A stretch of DNA of 64,000 bases from Methylophaga sp. GTDB taxonomy: Bacteria; Pseudomonadota; Gammaproteobacteria; Nitrosococcales; Methylophagaceae. A program made the translations under genes and the position numbers. Numbering within the stretch: the stretch's first letter is position 1; every line of letters begins with the position of its first letter. Below the pieces are notes generated by a model. It was not told where the DNA came from. It saw only the letters and a program-made list of their open reading frames with translations, and did no database searches. Where the stretch lies: the NCBI GenBank assembly GCA_026988435.1, contig JALSLH010000017.1:1-64000 (forward strand), in the 5' to 3' direction. This document shows positions 42,591 through 52,634 of this stretch, piece after piece.

Positions 42591-43998
42591 TAACGTGACT
42601 GATCGGAATGAAGCTCTCCGCCGTAGTTTAAAAGACTATCAACAGCGTTTGGATGCTGATCCTTCAGAAGTTTTAGCTATTGAAGGTCGATTGACCAGAA
42701 TGGTGGGACTTACTTTGGAAGCGGTAGGTTTTCAAGCACCGATAGGAAGCCGATGTGAAATACAGGGGGCTGACGGTCAACCTGTCGAAGCTGAAGTGGT
42801 TGGTTTTGCCGGAGATACGCTTTATCTAATGCCCATTGGCGACATACGAGGTTTGGTGCCTAGTGCGCGAGTTCGCCCGCTTCGTAGTGACTCAAAAGTG
42901 CCCGTTGGGGAAGCCCTATTGGGGCGAGTAGTTGATGGTGCATGCAAACCACTAGATGGGAAAGGTCCATTAAAAGTAACAGATAGCGTGTCATTACACG
43001 GCGAACCGATTAATCCTCTATCTCGCTCACCAGTGCGTGAACATCTTGATGTGGGCGTGCAGGCAATTAATGCTTTATTAAGCGTTGGTCGCGGTCAGAG
43101 AATGGGCTTATTTGCCGGCAGTGGTGTAGGTAAAAGTGTTCTATTAGGCATGATGACACGCTTTACAGAAGCGGATGTCATCGTTGTTGGCTTGATTGGT
43201 GAGCGTGGACGAGAAGTAAAAGAATTTATTGAAGAAATTTTGGGTACTGAAGGCATGGAACGCGCTGTTGTGGTTGCATCTCCTGCCGATCATTCACCTT
43301 TAATGCGCTTACATGGTGCGATGTTAGCCACCAGTATTGCAGAATATTTTCGCGACCAAGGCAAACAAGTACTATTACTTATGGACTCTTTAACACGCTA
43401 TGCACAAGCACAGCGTGAAATAGCATTAGCAATTGGCGAACCACCGGCAACTAAAGGGTATCCACCTTCAGTATTTTCATTATTACCGAAATTAGTTGAA
43501 CGAGCAGGCAATGGGCCTGAAGGTGGCGGGGCAATTACAGCGATTTATACCGTGTTAACAGAAGGTGATGATCAACAAGATCCTGTTGCTGATGCGGCTC
43601 GAGCCATTTTAGATGGCCATATCGTCTTATCTCGCCGCTTAGCTGAGGCGGGGCAATATCCTGCCATAGACGTTGAAGCTTCAATCAGCCGTGTGATGCC
43701 GCAAATTGTGTCTAAAGAGCATTTAGAATATTCACAAATGTTTAAACAAATATTTGCCACCTATAGACAAAACCAAGATCTGATTAATGTTGGCGCCTAT
43801 GCAATGGGAAGCGATCCTAAAATTGATGAGGCTATAGCGCTTTATCCAAGCCTACAACAGTTGGTAAAACAAGGAATGAATGAAGCAGTTAATTGGCAAC
43901 AAAGCGAAACTAATTTGCAACAAACGATGCAGCAACCTCTTTCTCAAATAGCAACAGCCAATATGCAAGCACCGGTAACAATTAATCAGATGCAGTAA
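42577..43998 (+). CDS. fliI: Flagellum-specific ATPase FliI
   Basis: '[17 protein letters not shown]', '[47 protein letters not shown]'. Confidence 0.96.
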   Translation: MIVANNVTDRNEALRRSLKDYQQRLDADPSEVLAIEGRLTRMVGLTLEAVGFQAPIGSRCEIQGADGQPVEAEVVGFAGDTLYLMPIGDIRGLVPSARVRPLRSDSKVPVGEALLGRVVDGACKPLDGKGPLKVTDSVSLHGEPINPLSRSPVREHLDVGVQAINALLSVGRGQRMGLFAGSGVGKSVLLGMMTRFTEADVIVVGLIGERGREVKEFIEEILGTEGMERAVVVASPADHSPLMRLHGAMLATSIAEYFRDQGKQVLLLMDSLTRYAQAQREIALAIGEPPATKGYPPSVFSLLPKLVERAGNGPEGGGAITAIYTVLTEGDDQQDPVADAARAILDGHIVLSRRLAEAGQYPAIDVEASISRVMPQIVSKEHLEYSQMFKQIFATYRQNQDLINVGAYAMGSDPKIDEAIALYPSLQQLVKQGMNEAVNWQQSETNLQQTMQQPLSQIATANMQAPVTINQMQ

Positions 43999-44059
43999 AG
44001 GTGTTGAGAAATACGATTACTTCAAAGATATTTAGTAATAAAATTGATAAAGTGAATTT

Positions 44060-44503
44060 ATGAAACGATCAAAACGATTAGCTCCAGTTGTCAATATCGC
44101 CACCAAAGCTACCGATGCAGCTTTAATTAAGATGGGCGAAGCTAACGGGACTTGGCTTAAAGAAAAACAACAACTTGAAGAGTTGCATCACTATAAAGAT
44201 GAATACCTTGCTAGATTTAGACAAGGCAATACTGCCGTGATGAGCGCCCAAAAAGTATTAGAGTTAAGAGGTTTTCTTGCCCAGCTTGATCAAACAATTC
44301 AAGTGCAAGAGCAACAAGTACACATTCACTATCAGCAATTAGAACAACAACGTGCCCAATGGCAGAAAACACGAAGCAAAGAACAAGTAATGCAATCACT
44401 TGTTGAGCGTTATCACGATGAAGAAACACAAGTAGAGTTAAAGCAAGAGCAACACCTTAGTGATGAGCATAACGCTATTCAATGGCGTCATAAATTTAAA
44501 TAA
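44060..44503 (+). CDS. fliJ: Flagellar export protein FliJ
   Basis: 147 aa, coiled-coil-like Gln/Glu-rich sequence after fliI. Confidence 0.85.
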   Translation: MKRSKRLAPVVNIATKATDAALIKMGEANGTWLKEKQQLEELHHYKDEYLARFRQGNTAVMSAQKVLELRGFLAQLDQTIQVQEQQVHIHYQQLEQQRAQWQKTRSKEQVMQSLVERYHDEETQVELKQEQHLSDEHNAIQWRHKFK

Positions 44504-44607
44504 GCTGAACTCTGGATCAACAGTTCAGTCACAAATCGCCTTCTGATTAGCTGTAAATTACACCGTTCCCCCCTAATACTTTTCTCGGTAAAACCTTCAA
44601 AAATAAC

Positions 44608-44623
44608 TGGCACGGTCTCTGCA
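44608..44623 (+). promoter_or_regulatory. sigma54 promoter for the chemotaxis operon
   Basis: TGGCACGGTCTCTGCA, near-consensus with GG-N10-GC. Confidence 0.75.
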
Positions 44624-44689
44624 TTATTGTTACTACAATAGTAATAATTAGATGCTTGTGAATACATATAAGCATGTGGAGACGTAGAC

Positions 44690-44875
44690 ATGATGGGGGT
44701 TAAAAGATTAATAAATAACAATTCTTATCAAGAAAACACTATAAATAAACAGCTAGGCGGCAATCGTAAAGCGGCAAGAATAGCCGGAGCATCTTTTGCA
44801 TCTAAGCACAGTGCTAAAAAGGGTAGATGGATTGATGCCTTACAGACTTATAGTGACTATTTTATACGTTATTAA
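44690..44875 (+). CDS. Uncharacterised 61-aa basic protein, first ORF after the che-operon sigma54 site
   Basis: ATG with upstream GGAG; MMGVKRLINNNSYQENTINKQLGGNRKAARIAGASFASKHSAKKGRWIDALQTYSDYFIRY; same strand and short gap to the STAS gene. Confidence 0.5.
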   Translation: MMGVKRLINNNSYQENTINKQLGGNRKAARIAGASFASKHSAKKGRWIDALQTYSDYFIRY

Positions 44876-44893
44876 GCAATATTGGAGTAAAGA

Positions 44894-45184
44894 ATGGCAA
44901 AAGCAATAATAATTGATTGTGGCGATGCATTAGGTATTAGTGGTGTCGGTGATATGCATACACAAATCTTAATGGAATTATCTGAAGGACATGAAATTCA
45001 ATTCGATGTCAGTCAAGTAGAGCGTATTGATGCTGCCGCATTACAAATGATTTATGCTTTTTCCAAAGAGGCCGTTACAAATGGTAGCCCGTTAAAATGG
45101 AGTGAACCAAGTGAGGCCTTTATTAGAAGTGCCAAGCTTTTGGGTTTAACACAATTAATGAATTTGGAAGATGAGACAGTATAG
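44894..45184 (+). CDS. STAS-domain protein
   Basis: 'EIQFDVSQVERIDAAALQMIYAFSKEAV'; start of che operon. Confidence 0.85.
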   Translation: MAKAIIIDCGDALGISGVGDMHTQILMELSEGHEIQFDVSQVERIDAAALQMIYAFSKEAVTNGSPLKWSEPSEAFIRSAKLLGLTQLMNLEDETV

Positions 45185-45241
45185 TCTCCCCACAATAGAA
45201 TATGTATAAAGTAAAAATGAAATTAAGGAGAAAAAGAAGCT

Positions 45242-45604
45242 ATGGCAAATATTTTAGCAGTTGATGATTCAGCATCAATGAGGCAGATGGTGTCGTTCAC
45301 ATTAAAGGCTGCAGGTCACACAGTGACAGATGCGGCAGATGGTAAGCAAGCATTAGATATTGCAAAAACAAAATCATTTGATCTGGTGCTGACGGATGTC
45401 AATATGCCAGTGATGGATGGACTTACTTTGACGAGAGAATTACGAGCGCTGCCGGCATTCAAATTTACCCCCGTTTTAGTGCTAACAACTGAAGCAGGAA
45501 TGGATAAAAAACAAGAAGGTCGAGCAGCAGGCGCAACGGGTTGGCTGGTTAAACCGTTTAACCCAGATCAATTATTAGCGACAATAAAAAAAGTGCTGGG
45601 ATAA
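45242..45604 (+). CDS. cheY: CheY-like response regulator
   Basis: 'ILAVDDSASMRQMVSFTLKAAGH', 'LVLTDVNMPVMDGLTL', 'WLVKPFNPDQLL'. Confidence 0.93.
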   Translation: MANILAVDDSASMRQMVSFTLKAAGHTVTDAADGKQALDIAKTKSFDLVLTDVNMPVMDGLTLTRELRALPAFKFTPVLVLTTEAGMDKKQEGRAAGATGWLVKPFNPDQLLATIKKVLG

Positions 45605-45683
45605 ATACCCTCCTTCCTTAACAAACAATGACTTACGATAAGTCTGCAGGGAAGTTACACCCTAAATTTAGCAGGAACAACCT

Positions 45684-47780
45684 ATGAGTATTGATATTTC
45701 ACAATTTCACGATGTTTTCTTCGAAGAAAGCTTCGAAGGTTTAGATGCCATGGAAAATGGGCTTTTAAACTTAGATGAAGGAGCCGCGGATGTTGATGCT
45801 ATTAACACTATATTTAGGGCTGCACACTCTATAAAAGGAGGGGCCGGCACATTTGGATTTATGGCTGTATCTGAATTCACTCATGTAATGGAAACACTAT
45901 TAGATGAAATGCGAAATGGTCAGCGAGAGGTCACTTCAGACTCAACCAATTTGCTCTTAGAAGCCGTTGATGTGTTACGAGAAATGCTGACAGCAGTGCA
46001 ACAAAAAACAGACACAGATGACGAGCGTATCGCAGCGGTTAATAAACAGCTTGAAGCGATGCTGGCAGGTGAAAAATCAGTAGCAGATTCGGGCGATGAA
46101 GATGCTAATGATGTTACCACGTCAGAAGAAAATCCAGAGCAAAAAATAGCTGGATGGCAGATTACATTTCATCCTCACAAACATTTATTTCAGACAGGTA
46201 ATGACCCTGTTCGAATGTTACGAGAGCTAGCTAGCTTAGGTGATCTAACGTCACAGTTAAATGATGATGGATTACCTGATTTTGCTGACTTGGAACCAGA
46301 AGACAGCTATCTTTCATGGCATCTTACCTTGAAAGGTGATATTCCTAAAGACGATGTTGTCGAGATCTTTGAGTGGGTAGATGATGATTGTGATTTATCT
46401 ATTGAAGCCATTGTTCAACAAGCTACAGGTGTTGAAATTGCTGTTGCACAATTAGATAAAAATGTAGCAGAACCAGTGGCTGAAGTTCAACAAGAAAGCA
46501 AATCAGAACCCTCTTCTGAGCCAACGCCTGCCCCCGTTAAGGCGGTGGCTAAAAAAGCAGCGGCATCTCCACCTGCGGCAACCTCTATTAGAGTCGGAAC
46601 AGATAAAGTCGACTCATTGATTAATCTGGTGGGTGAGTTAGTTATTACCCAGTCAATGTTAAGTCAGATTGGCGATAACTTTGTACCCGATATGCTGCCA
46701 CAACTTATCGATGGATTGGCTCAACTAGAACGAAATAGCCGTGAAATGCAAGAAGCGATTATGCGAATTCGCATGTTACCGATTAGTTTTGCATTTAACC
46801 GCTTCCCAAGATTAGTTCATGATTTATCTGATAAGTCAGGTAAAAAAGTAGAGCTTAAATTGACCGGAGAGCAAACAGAACTGGATAAAACGGTGATGGA
46901 AAAAATCGGCGATCCATTGGTACATTTAGTACGAAATTCACTGGATCATGGCCTAGAAACACCTGACGTTAGATTGGCGGCAGGTAAAGATGAAACAGGG
47001 ACTATTCAACTCAATGCTTATCATCAAGGTGGCAATATCATCATTGAAATTGTTGATGATGGTGCGGGTTTAAATGAAGAAAAAATATTCAGCAAAGCAG
47101 TAGAAAAAGGTTTAGTGGAAGCAGATGCCGACTTAAGCCCAGAAAAGATACATGAGCTTATCTTCTTACCCGGATTTTCAACTGCCGATGTAGTGAGTGA
47201 TATATCAGGCCGTGGCGTTGGCATGGATGTGGTTCGCAGCAATATTACTGGTCTAGGCGGCAGTGTAGAAATTAAATCTAAACGTGGAGAGGGGTCTACA
47301 TTTACTATTCGCCTGCCATTAACGCTAGCCATTATGGATGGACAAACCATTCGAGTTGCTAATGAGAATTACATTGTTCCTCTGATTTCTATTATTGAAA
47401 CATTAGAAGTAAAAGAAAGTGATATGAAATATGTATCAGGTAAGGGTGAGCTATATCCATTACGCGATGAGTATGTACCCGTTATTCGATTATATGACAT
47501 CTTTAATTTAGAGCCGACAATAACAGATTTAGAAGAAGGTTTATTGGTTATTGTTGAAGGCGAAGGTCAAAAAATAGGCTTATTTATTGATGACCTATTG
47601 GGTCAGCAACAAGTTGTGATTAAAAGTCTAGAAACAAATTATCGCAAAGTTGTGGGTTTGTCAGGGGCAACAATTCTAGGTGATGGTAATGTTGCATTAA
47701 TACTTGATGTACCTGGATTAATGGCACTTTATCGTGACCCATCATTAGCAAAAGTTATTACAAGCGAACGTGCAGCCTAG
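45684..47780 (+). CDS. cheA: Chemotaxis histidine kinase CheA
   Basis: HPt 'FRAAHSIKGGAGTFGF', dimerisation 'RVGTDKVDSLINLVGELVITQSML', 'LVHLVRNSLDHGLE', 'GRGVGMDVVRSNI'. Confidence 0.96.
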   Translation: MSIDISQFHDVFFEESFEGLDAMENGLLNLDEGAADVDAINTIFRAAHSIKGGAGTFGFMAVSEFTHVMETLLDEMRNGQREVTSDSTNLLLEAVDVLREMLTAVQQKTDTDDERIAAVNKQLEAMLAGEKSVADSGDEDANDVTTSEENPEQKIAGWQITFHPHKHLFQTGNDPVRMLRELASLGDLTSQLNDDGLPDFADLEPEDSYLSWHLTLKGDIPKDDVVEIFEWVDDDCDLSIEAIVQQATGVEIAVAQLDKNVAEPVAEVQQESKSEPSSEPTPAPVKAVAKKAAASPPAATSIRVGTDKVDSLINLVGELVITQSMLSQIGDNFVPDMLPQLIDGLAQLERNSREMQEAIMRIRMLPISFAFNRFPRLVHDLSDKSGKKVELKLTGEQTELDKTVMEKIGDPLVHLVRNSLDHGLETPDVRLAAGKDETGTIQLNAYHQGGNIIIEIVDDGAGLNEEKIFSKAVEKGLVEADADLSPEKIHELIFLPGFSTADVVSDISGRGVGMDVVRSNITGLGGSVEIKSKRGEGSTFTIRLPLTLAIMDGQTIRVANENYIVPLISIIETLEVKESDMKYVSGKGELYPLRDEYVPVIRLYDIFNLEPTITDLEEGLLVIVEGEGQKIGLFIDDLLGQQQVVIKSLETNYRKVVGLSGATILGDGNVALILDVPGLMALYRDPSLAKVITSERAA

Positions 47781-47790
47781 GAGTTATAAG

Positions 47791-48279
47791 ATGAGTGAGT
47801 TACAACAATTAAATGATTCTTTAGGTGATGTTGATGACAGAACCGAGCAATATTTAACGTTTCTGCTTGGAGATGAAGAATATGGAGTTGAAATATTACG
47901 AGTGCAAGAAATTAAAGGCTGGGAAAGCGTAACGCATATTCCTAATACGCCTGATTATTTGTGTGGCGTATTAAATTTGCGAGGAACGATTGTTCCAGTA
48001 GTTGATTTGCGATTACGGTTTGATATGCCAGCGCGAGAATATACCCCGACCACCGTGGTCGTGGTGCTCAATGTGGGTGAAGGTGTGCAGCGTACGGTAG
48101 GTGTGGTGGTTGATGGGGTATCAGATGCACATAATATTTTACCGGAAGAGATTAAGCCCTCCCCCGATTTTGGCACAAGTATAAGCACCGACTTTATTTC
48201 AGGATTAGTCTCCATAGGCAGTGAAATGATGATGATCCTCAATATAGATCGTTTATTACGCGTTGAGGCTTTGGGCTAA
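47791..48279 (+). CDS. cheW: Chemotaxis coupling protein CheW
   Basis: 'YLTFLLGDEEYGVEILRVQEIKGWESVTHIPNTPDYLCGVLNLRGTIVPVVDLR'. Confidence 0.95.
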   Translation: MSELQQLNDSLGDVDDRTEQYLTFLLGDEEYGVEILRVQEIKGWESVTHIPNTPDYLCGVLNLRGTIVPVVDLRLRFDMPAREYTPTTVVVVLNVGEGVQRTVGVVVDGVSDAHNILPEEIKPSPDFGTSISTDFISGLVSIGSEMMMILNIDRLLRVEALG

Positions 48280-48296
48280 ACCCCGCAGGCAGAGAA

Positions 48297-49055
48297 ATGA
48301 GTCGAGTAATAGCTATCATGAATCAAAAAGGCGGCGTGGGGAAAACGACTACAACCATTAACCTCGGCCATGCTTTGGCTTTGGCAGGCAAAAAGGTAAC
48401 GCTGTTAGATATGGATCCTCAAGCTCAAATAGCAACGGGTTATGGTTTAGATGCGGCCTTACCCGGTATTGATGAAGTGCTATTAGATCAGATACACCTC
48501 GATGAACTCACCCTTTCGGTGAAAGATAATTTAATGGTCGTGCCGGCAGGAAAACGGCTTGCTGATTTTGAACATACTATTAAGGGAGGCTCTGAACGAG
48601 CTTACGTATTACAAAAAGCTATTGCAGTATCTAGCTTATTAGAACAAGACTTTGTATTAATTGATTGCCCTCCATCATCAGGATTATTGGGTATGAACGC
48701 CATGTTTGCGGCGACAGAAGTATTAGTCCCTATATCAGGTGATTATCTCTCATTGCATGGCTTATCACGGATGATGCAGATTTTGAAACGTGCGGAATCT
48801 TTTACCGGACAAAGCATTAAATTATGGCTGGTTTCAACACGCATGCAGTTACGCAGACGTTTGACACAAGAAGTCAGAAATAAAATTTTAAAGTATTTTC
48901 CAGGGAGAGTACTTAACACCGTGATTCGAGAAAATGTATCGCTAGCAGAAAGCCCAAGTTTTGGGCAAACAATATTTGATTATAAAAATACAAGTGCCGG
49001 AGCAGAAGATTATTCAGCGCTTGCTCAAGACCTTTTGAAAGGGAGAACCAGCTAA
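48297..49055 (+). CDS. ParA/Soj-family ATPase associated with the chemotaxis array
   Basis: Deviant Walker A '[16 protein letters not shown]', '[15 protein letters not shown]', 'FVLIDCPPS'. Confidence 0.93.
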   Translation: MSRVIAIMNQKGGVGKTTTTINLGHALALAGKKVTLLDMDPQAQIATGYGLDAALPGIDEVLLDQIHLDELTLSVKDNLMVVPAGKRLADFEHTIKGGSERAYVLQKAIAVSSLLEQDFVLIDCPPSSGLLGMNAMFAATEVLVPISGDYLSLHGLSRMMQILKRAESFTGQSIKLWLVSTRMQLRRRLTQEVRNKILKYFPGRVLNTVIRENVSLAESPSFGQTIFDYKNTSAGAEDYSALAQDLLKGRTS

Positions 49056-51574
49056 TGGCTGAGAAAAAGAAACCAATGGGTGATGATCCACTGGCGTGGT
49101 TAGGTGAAGGTGATACTGAGCCTAAGAAAGCACCGGTAAAACGAACCCGGAAGCGAAGAGCTACGCATAGTAAAGCTGTAAAAGTAAAAACTGAAATAGA
49201 GTTAATACAGCAAAGTTTTGCCGCTTTAGCACCCCAAGGTGAAGCATTAGCAGCACGATTTTATGAGTATTTATTTGGCGAGAACCCAGAGCTTAAGCCT
49301 TTGTTTAAAGGCGTTACAGCAAAAGGTCAGCAAAAGAACATGCTGGCATCCTTAGAGTTACTGGTACAAAACCTGCATAAACCTGAAATATTGCAAGACT
49401 ATTTATTTAGCTTAGCCGTAGTGCATGCAGAGCATGGGGGAAAAGCAGAGTATTACCCGATGTTTGTAGAGACTATATTAGTTGTAATGGCAGAGTTCTC
49501 AGGTGAATCTTGGGTATCCGAAGTGCAAATGGCATGGCAAAACACATTGAATACAGTCACAAAAATTATGTTAGAAGCAAATCAGCCGGTGGAGGCAGAT
49601 AAAATGGAAAAGACAGAGAGTAATAAATCATCAACACAAGAAGTAGCAATGATGAGAAGTGCAATTAACGGTTCACTGACATCAATGATGATGACGGATA
49701 GAAAGTTTAATATTAGTTATGCTAACGATGCGACTATGAAAATGTTAAAGCCGCATGAAAAAGTCTTGAAAAAAGTTCGCCCTAATTTTAATTTGAAGAA
49801 GCTTGCAGGCACGAATGTTGATTCTTTTTACGAAGAACTAGCCCAGCAACGTGAATTTCTTTCTGATCCTGATAATTTACCTTATAACACTGATGTTGAG
49901 GTTGGCTCACTATGTTTTAATTTAAATGTGACGGCAATGATCGATGATGATGGTAATCATCTTGGCAATACAATGGAGTGGGCAGATGTCACTGAATCAC
50001 GCGCTAAAGAAATAGAGATTTCAAGATTGCAAGCAGCGGTAGATGGTGCATCAACAGCATTAATGATTTGTGATGCTGATCGAGTGATTACCTTTGCCAA
50101 TCCATCGGTTATAAAATTGTTGGAAAACCGCTTGCCCGAATTACGCAAAATGTTTCCACGAATTGATTTAAGCAAACTGGTGGGAACATGCATTGATGAT
50201 TTTCATAAAGATCCTTCACTACAAAAGGGAATCTTATCTGATGTAGATAATTTACCGTATCGTAATCAAATCCAGTTACTCGATATTCATTTTGACTTAA
50301 ATGCCACAGCTATTGTTGATGCCGACGGTAATTATATGGGGAACATGGTTGAATGGCGAGATATCACTGATCAAGTAAATGCTGAACAGGCTGTTCAAGA
50401 CTTAATTGCTTCAGCACAAGCGGGTGAGCTAGAAAAACGAATTGAAACGTCAGAATATGATGGTTTCATGAAAAGCATTGCTGAAGGCATCAATAATATT
50501 ATGGATGCAGTACTTGCACCCACAAAAGAAACCATTGCTGTTTCAGAAGCACTGTCAGATGGTGATTTAACAACTAAAATAGAAGGTGATTATCAAGGCA
50601 TGTTTGCTGAACTCGCTGGCACAATGAATAAAACGATTGCAAGATTAGCTGAAACAATGGAAGAAATTAATGAATCAGCTGATAGTATTAGCACAGCTGC
50701 AACGGAAATTTCGGAAGGCAACTTAGATTTAAGTCAACGTACAGAATCTCAAGCATCATCTTTAGAAGAGACTGCTTCTAGTATGGAAGAGTTAACCAGC
50801 ACAGTAAGACAAAATGCAGATAATGCACGTCAAGCAAACCAATTAGCTTCATCGAGTCGAGAACAAGCTGAGAAAGGCGGCTCGGTAATAAAAGAAGCTA
50901 TCGATGCAATGGCGGGGATCAGTGCATCAAGTAAAAAAGTGACTGATATTATTGGTGTAATTGATGAAATTGCTTTCCAAACTAATTTATTGGCACTTAA
51001 TGCGGCTGTTGAAGCAGCACGTGCCGGAGAGCAAGGAAGAGGATTTGCGGTTGTTGCCTCAGAAGTACGGAATCTAGCACAGCGTTCAGCCTCAGCAGCC
51101 AAAGAAATAAAAGAATTAATCAATGATAGTGGTGAGAAAGTAAAAGAAGGTTCAATGCTGGTGGATGAATCTGGACGCACATTAGAAGAAATTGTAGCAA
51201 GCTCGAAAAAAGTGGGGGATATTATTTCCGAAATTGCAGCGGCGGGCCAAGAGCAAACACAAGGTATAGAGCAAGTAAATAAAGCAGTAGGTCAAATGGA
51301 TGAAATGACGCAACAAAATGCAGCATTAGTGGAAGAAGCTGCTGCCGCTAGTGAATCGCTTGATGAACAAGGGCGGGGCTTACAAAAACTTATCTCTTTC
51401 TTTGATGTGGGGCAGCCAGTACAGTCTGATAAGCCTACAGCTAAGACTGCACCCGCAGCTAAAAAAGCGCCGATTGCAAAAAAGGCTAAACCAGCTGCAA
51501 AAAAAGCAAAAGCAGCCCCTAAGCCTGCGCCCGTGGCCTCATCACAAGACGATGATGAATGGGATGAGTTTTAG
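49055..51574 (+). CDS. Soluble methyl-accepting chemotaxis protein with N-terminal flavohemoglobin-like globin, two PAS-like modules, poly-HAMP and C-terminal EWDEF pentapeptide
   Basis: Globin segment aligns by eye to E. coli Hmp with Y70, Q93, H124 and Y134 conserved; MCP tip '[41 protein letters not shown]'; no TM segments; C-terminus DDDEWDEF. Confidence 0.9.
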   Translation: MAEKKKPMGDDPLAWLGEGDTEPKKAPVKRTRKRRATHSKAVKVKTEIELIQQSFAALAPQGEALAARFYEYLFGENPELKPLFKGVTAKGQQKNMLASLELLVQNLHKPEILQDYLFSLAVVHAEHGGKAEYYPMFVETILVVMAEFSGESWVSEVQMAWQNTLNTVTKIMLEANQPVEADKMEKTESNKSSTQEVAMMRSAINGSLTSMMMTDRKFNISYANDATMKMLKPHEKVLKKVRPNFNLKKLAGTNVDSFYEELAQQREFLSDPDNLPYNTDVEVGSLCFNLNVTAMIDDDGNHLGNTMEWADVTESRAKEIEISRLQAAVDGASTALMICDADRVITFANPSVIKLLENRLPELRKMFPRIDLSKLVGTCIDDFHKDPSLQKGILSDVDNLPYRNQIQLLDIHFDLNATAIVDADGNYMGNMVEWRDITDQVNAEQAVQDLIASAQAGELEKRIETSEYDGFMKSIAEGINNIMDAVLAPTKETIAVSEALSDGDLTTKIEGDYQGMFAELAGTMNKTIARLAETMEEINESADSISTAATEISEGNLDLSQRTESQASSLEETASSMEELTSTVRQNADNARQANQLASSSREQAEKGGSVIKEAIDAMAGISASSKKVTDIIGVIDEIAFQTNLLALNAAVEAARAGEQGRGFAVVASEVRNLAQRSASAAKEIKELINDSGEKVKEGSMLVDESGRTLEEIVASSKKVGDIISEIAAAGQEQTQGIEQVNKAVGQMDEMTQQNAALVEEAAAASESLDEQGRGLQKLISFFDVGQPVQSDKPTAKTAPAAKKAPIAKKAKPAAKKAKAAPKPAPVASSQDDDEWDEF

Positions 51575-51590
51575 GGGCGAGCTAGTAAAT

Positions 51591-51742
51591 ATACCCAAGT
51601 GAAATCAATCTGTAGCTTCTACTCCTTCGTCATTCCCGCATGCTTTAAGCGGGAATCAGCACCTATCATGAATAGATCCCCGATAAAAGATCTCGGGGAT
51701 GACGGGGGCATGATTGTCTGTATCTTGAATGAACACGGGTAT
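51591..51742. repeat. Composite repeat: ATACCC...GGGTAT family element interrupted by a GTCATTCCCG-family inverted repeat
   Basis: Outer ATACCCAAGTGAAATCAATCTGTAG ... TGTATCTTGAATGAACACGGGTAT; inner CGTCATTCCCGCATGCTTTAAGCGGGAAT ... CTCGGGGATGACG (51628-51703). Confidence 0.8.
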
Positions 51743-51794
51743 CTACCTGTAATGACGTTGATAGAATAATCGGATAAAGGAATGTATAAACATT

Positions 51795-52634
51795 ATGTCT
51801 GAAGTACGTGAACGAGAATTTGAGTTTACCGATGCCAGTTTTGAGCGAATTCGTCAATTTGTTTCAGAAAACACCGGTATCGTTTTAACTGAAGCCAAGA
51901 AAAATATGGTGTATGGCCGTCTGTCGAAACGCATACGCAAAGGTCGCTTTGAATCATTTGATGAATTTTGTGATGCATTGGAAGCAGGTGATATTGATGA
52001 GCAAGAATTTATGATCAATGCCATCACCACGAATCTAACTGCATTTTTCAGGGAACAGCATCACTTTGATTATTTAGCCGATACGCTTATTCCTAAATTA
52101 GTTAAGCAAAAAGGACCCAATAAACGCTTACGGATTTGGTCAGCAGGATGTTCGACGGGCGAAGAGCCATATAGCATTGCGATTACGTTGAAAGAAGCAT
52201 TACCCGAGTTTGAACAATGGGATGTAAAAATATTAGCAACCGATCTTGATGCTAATGTTGTCGCACATGGCAAACGTGGTGTTTATCGTGAAGAGCGCAT
52301 TACAGGATTGCCAGAAGATGTGATTGAGCGGTGGTTTAAGCGTGGCAAAGGTGATAATGCAGAAATGGTGCGAGTTCACCCAGAGTTGCAACAGATGATT
52401 ACTTTTAAACGGCTTAATTTATTGCAGGAATGGCCCATGAAAGGCCCATTTGATCTCATGTTTTGCCGAAATGTTGTGATCTATTTTGATAAGGATACGC
52501 AACGAGTTTTATTTGATCGTTATGCTGATATTTTAGCGCCAGAGGCACATTTGTTTATTGGCCATTCTGAGACCTTATATAAAGTCTCAGATCGGTTCGA
52601 GTCGTTGGGTCACACTATCTATCAAAAGGTTTAA
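51795..52634 (+). CDS. cheR: CheR methyltransferase (second copy, che operon)
   Basis: 'NAITTNLTAFFREQHHFDYL', 'RIWSAGCSTGEEPYSIAI', 'DLMFCRNVVIYFDKDTQ'. Confidence 0.95.
   Translation: MSEVREREFEFTDASFERIRQFVSENTGIVLTEAKKNMVYGRLSKRIRKGRFESFDEFCDALEAGDIDEQEFMINAITTNLTAFFREQHHFDYLADTLIPKLVKQKGPNKRLRIWSAGCSTGEEPYSIAITLKEALPEFEQWDVKILATDLDANVVAHGKRGVYREERITGLPEDVIERWFKRGKGDNAEMVRVHPELQQMITFKRLNLLQEWPMKGPFDLMFCRNVVIYFDKDTQRVLFDRYADILAPEAHLFIGHSETLYKVSDRFESLGHTIYQKV

Noticed and set aside
50830-51180. Minus-strand ORFs in MCP genes (50830..51180, 54967..55380)
   Set aside because: Ser/Ala-rich antisense of the highly conserved MCP tip; appears in both MCP genes for the same reason.
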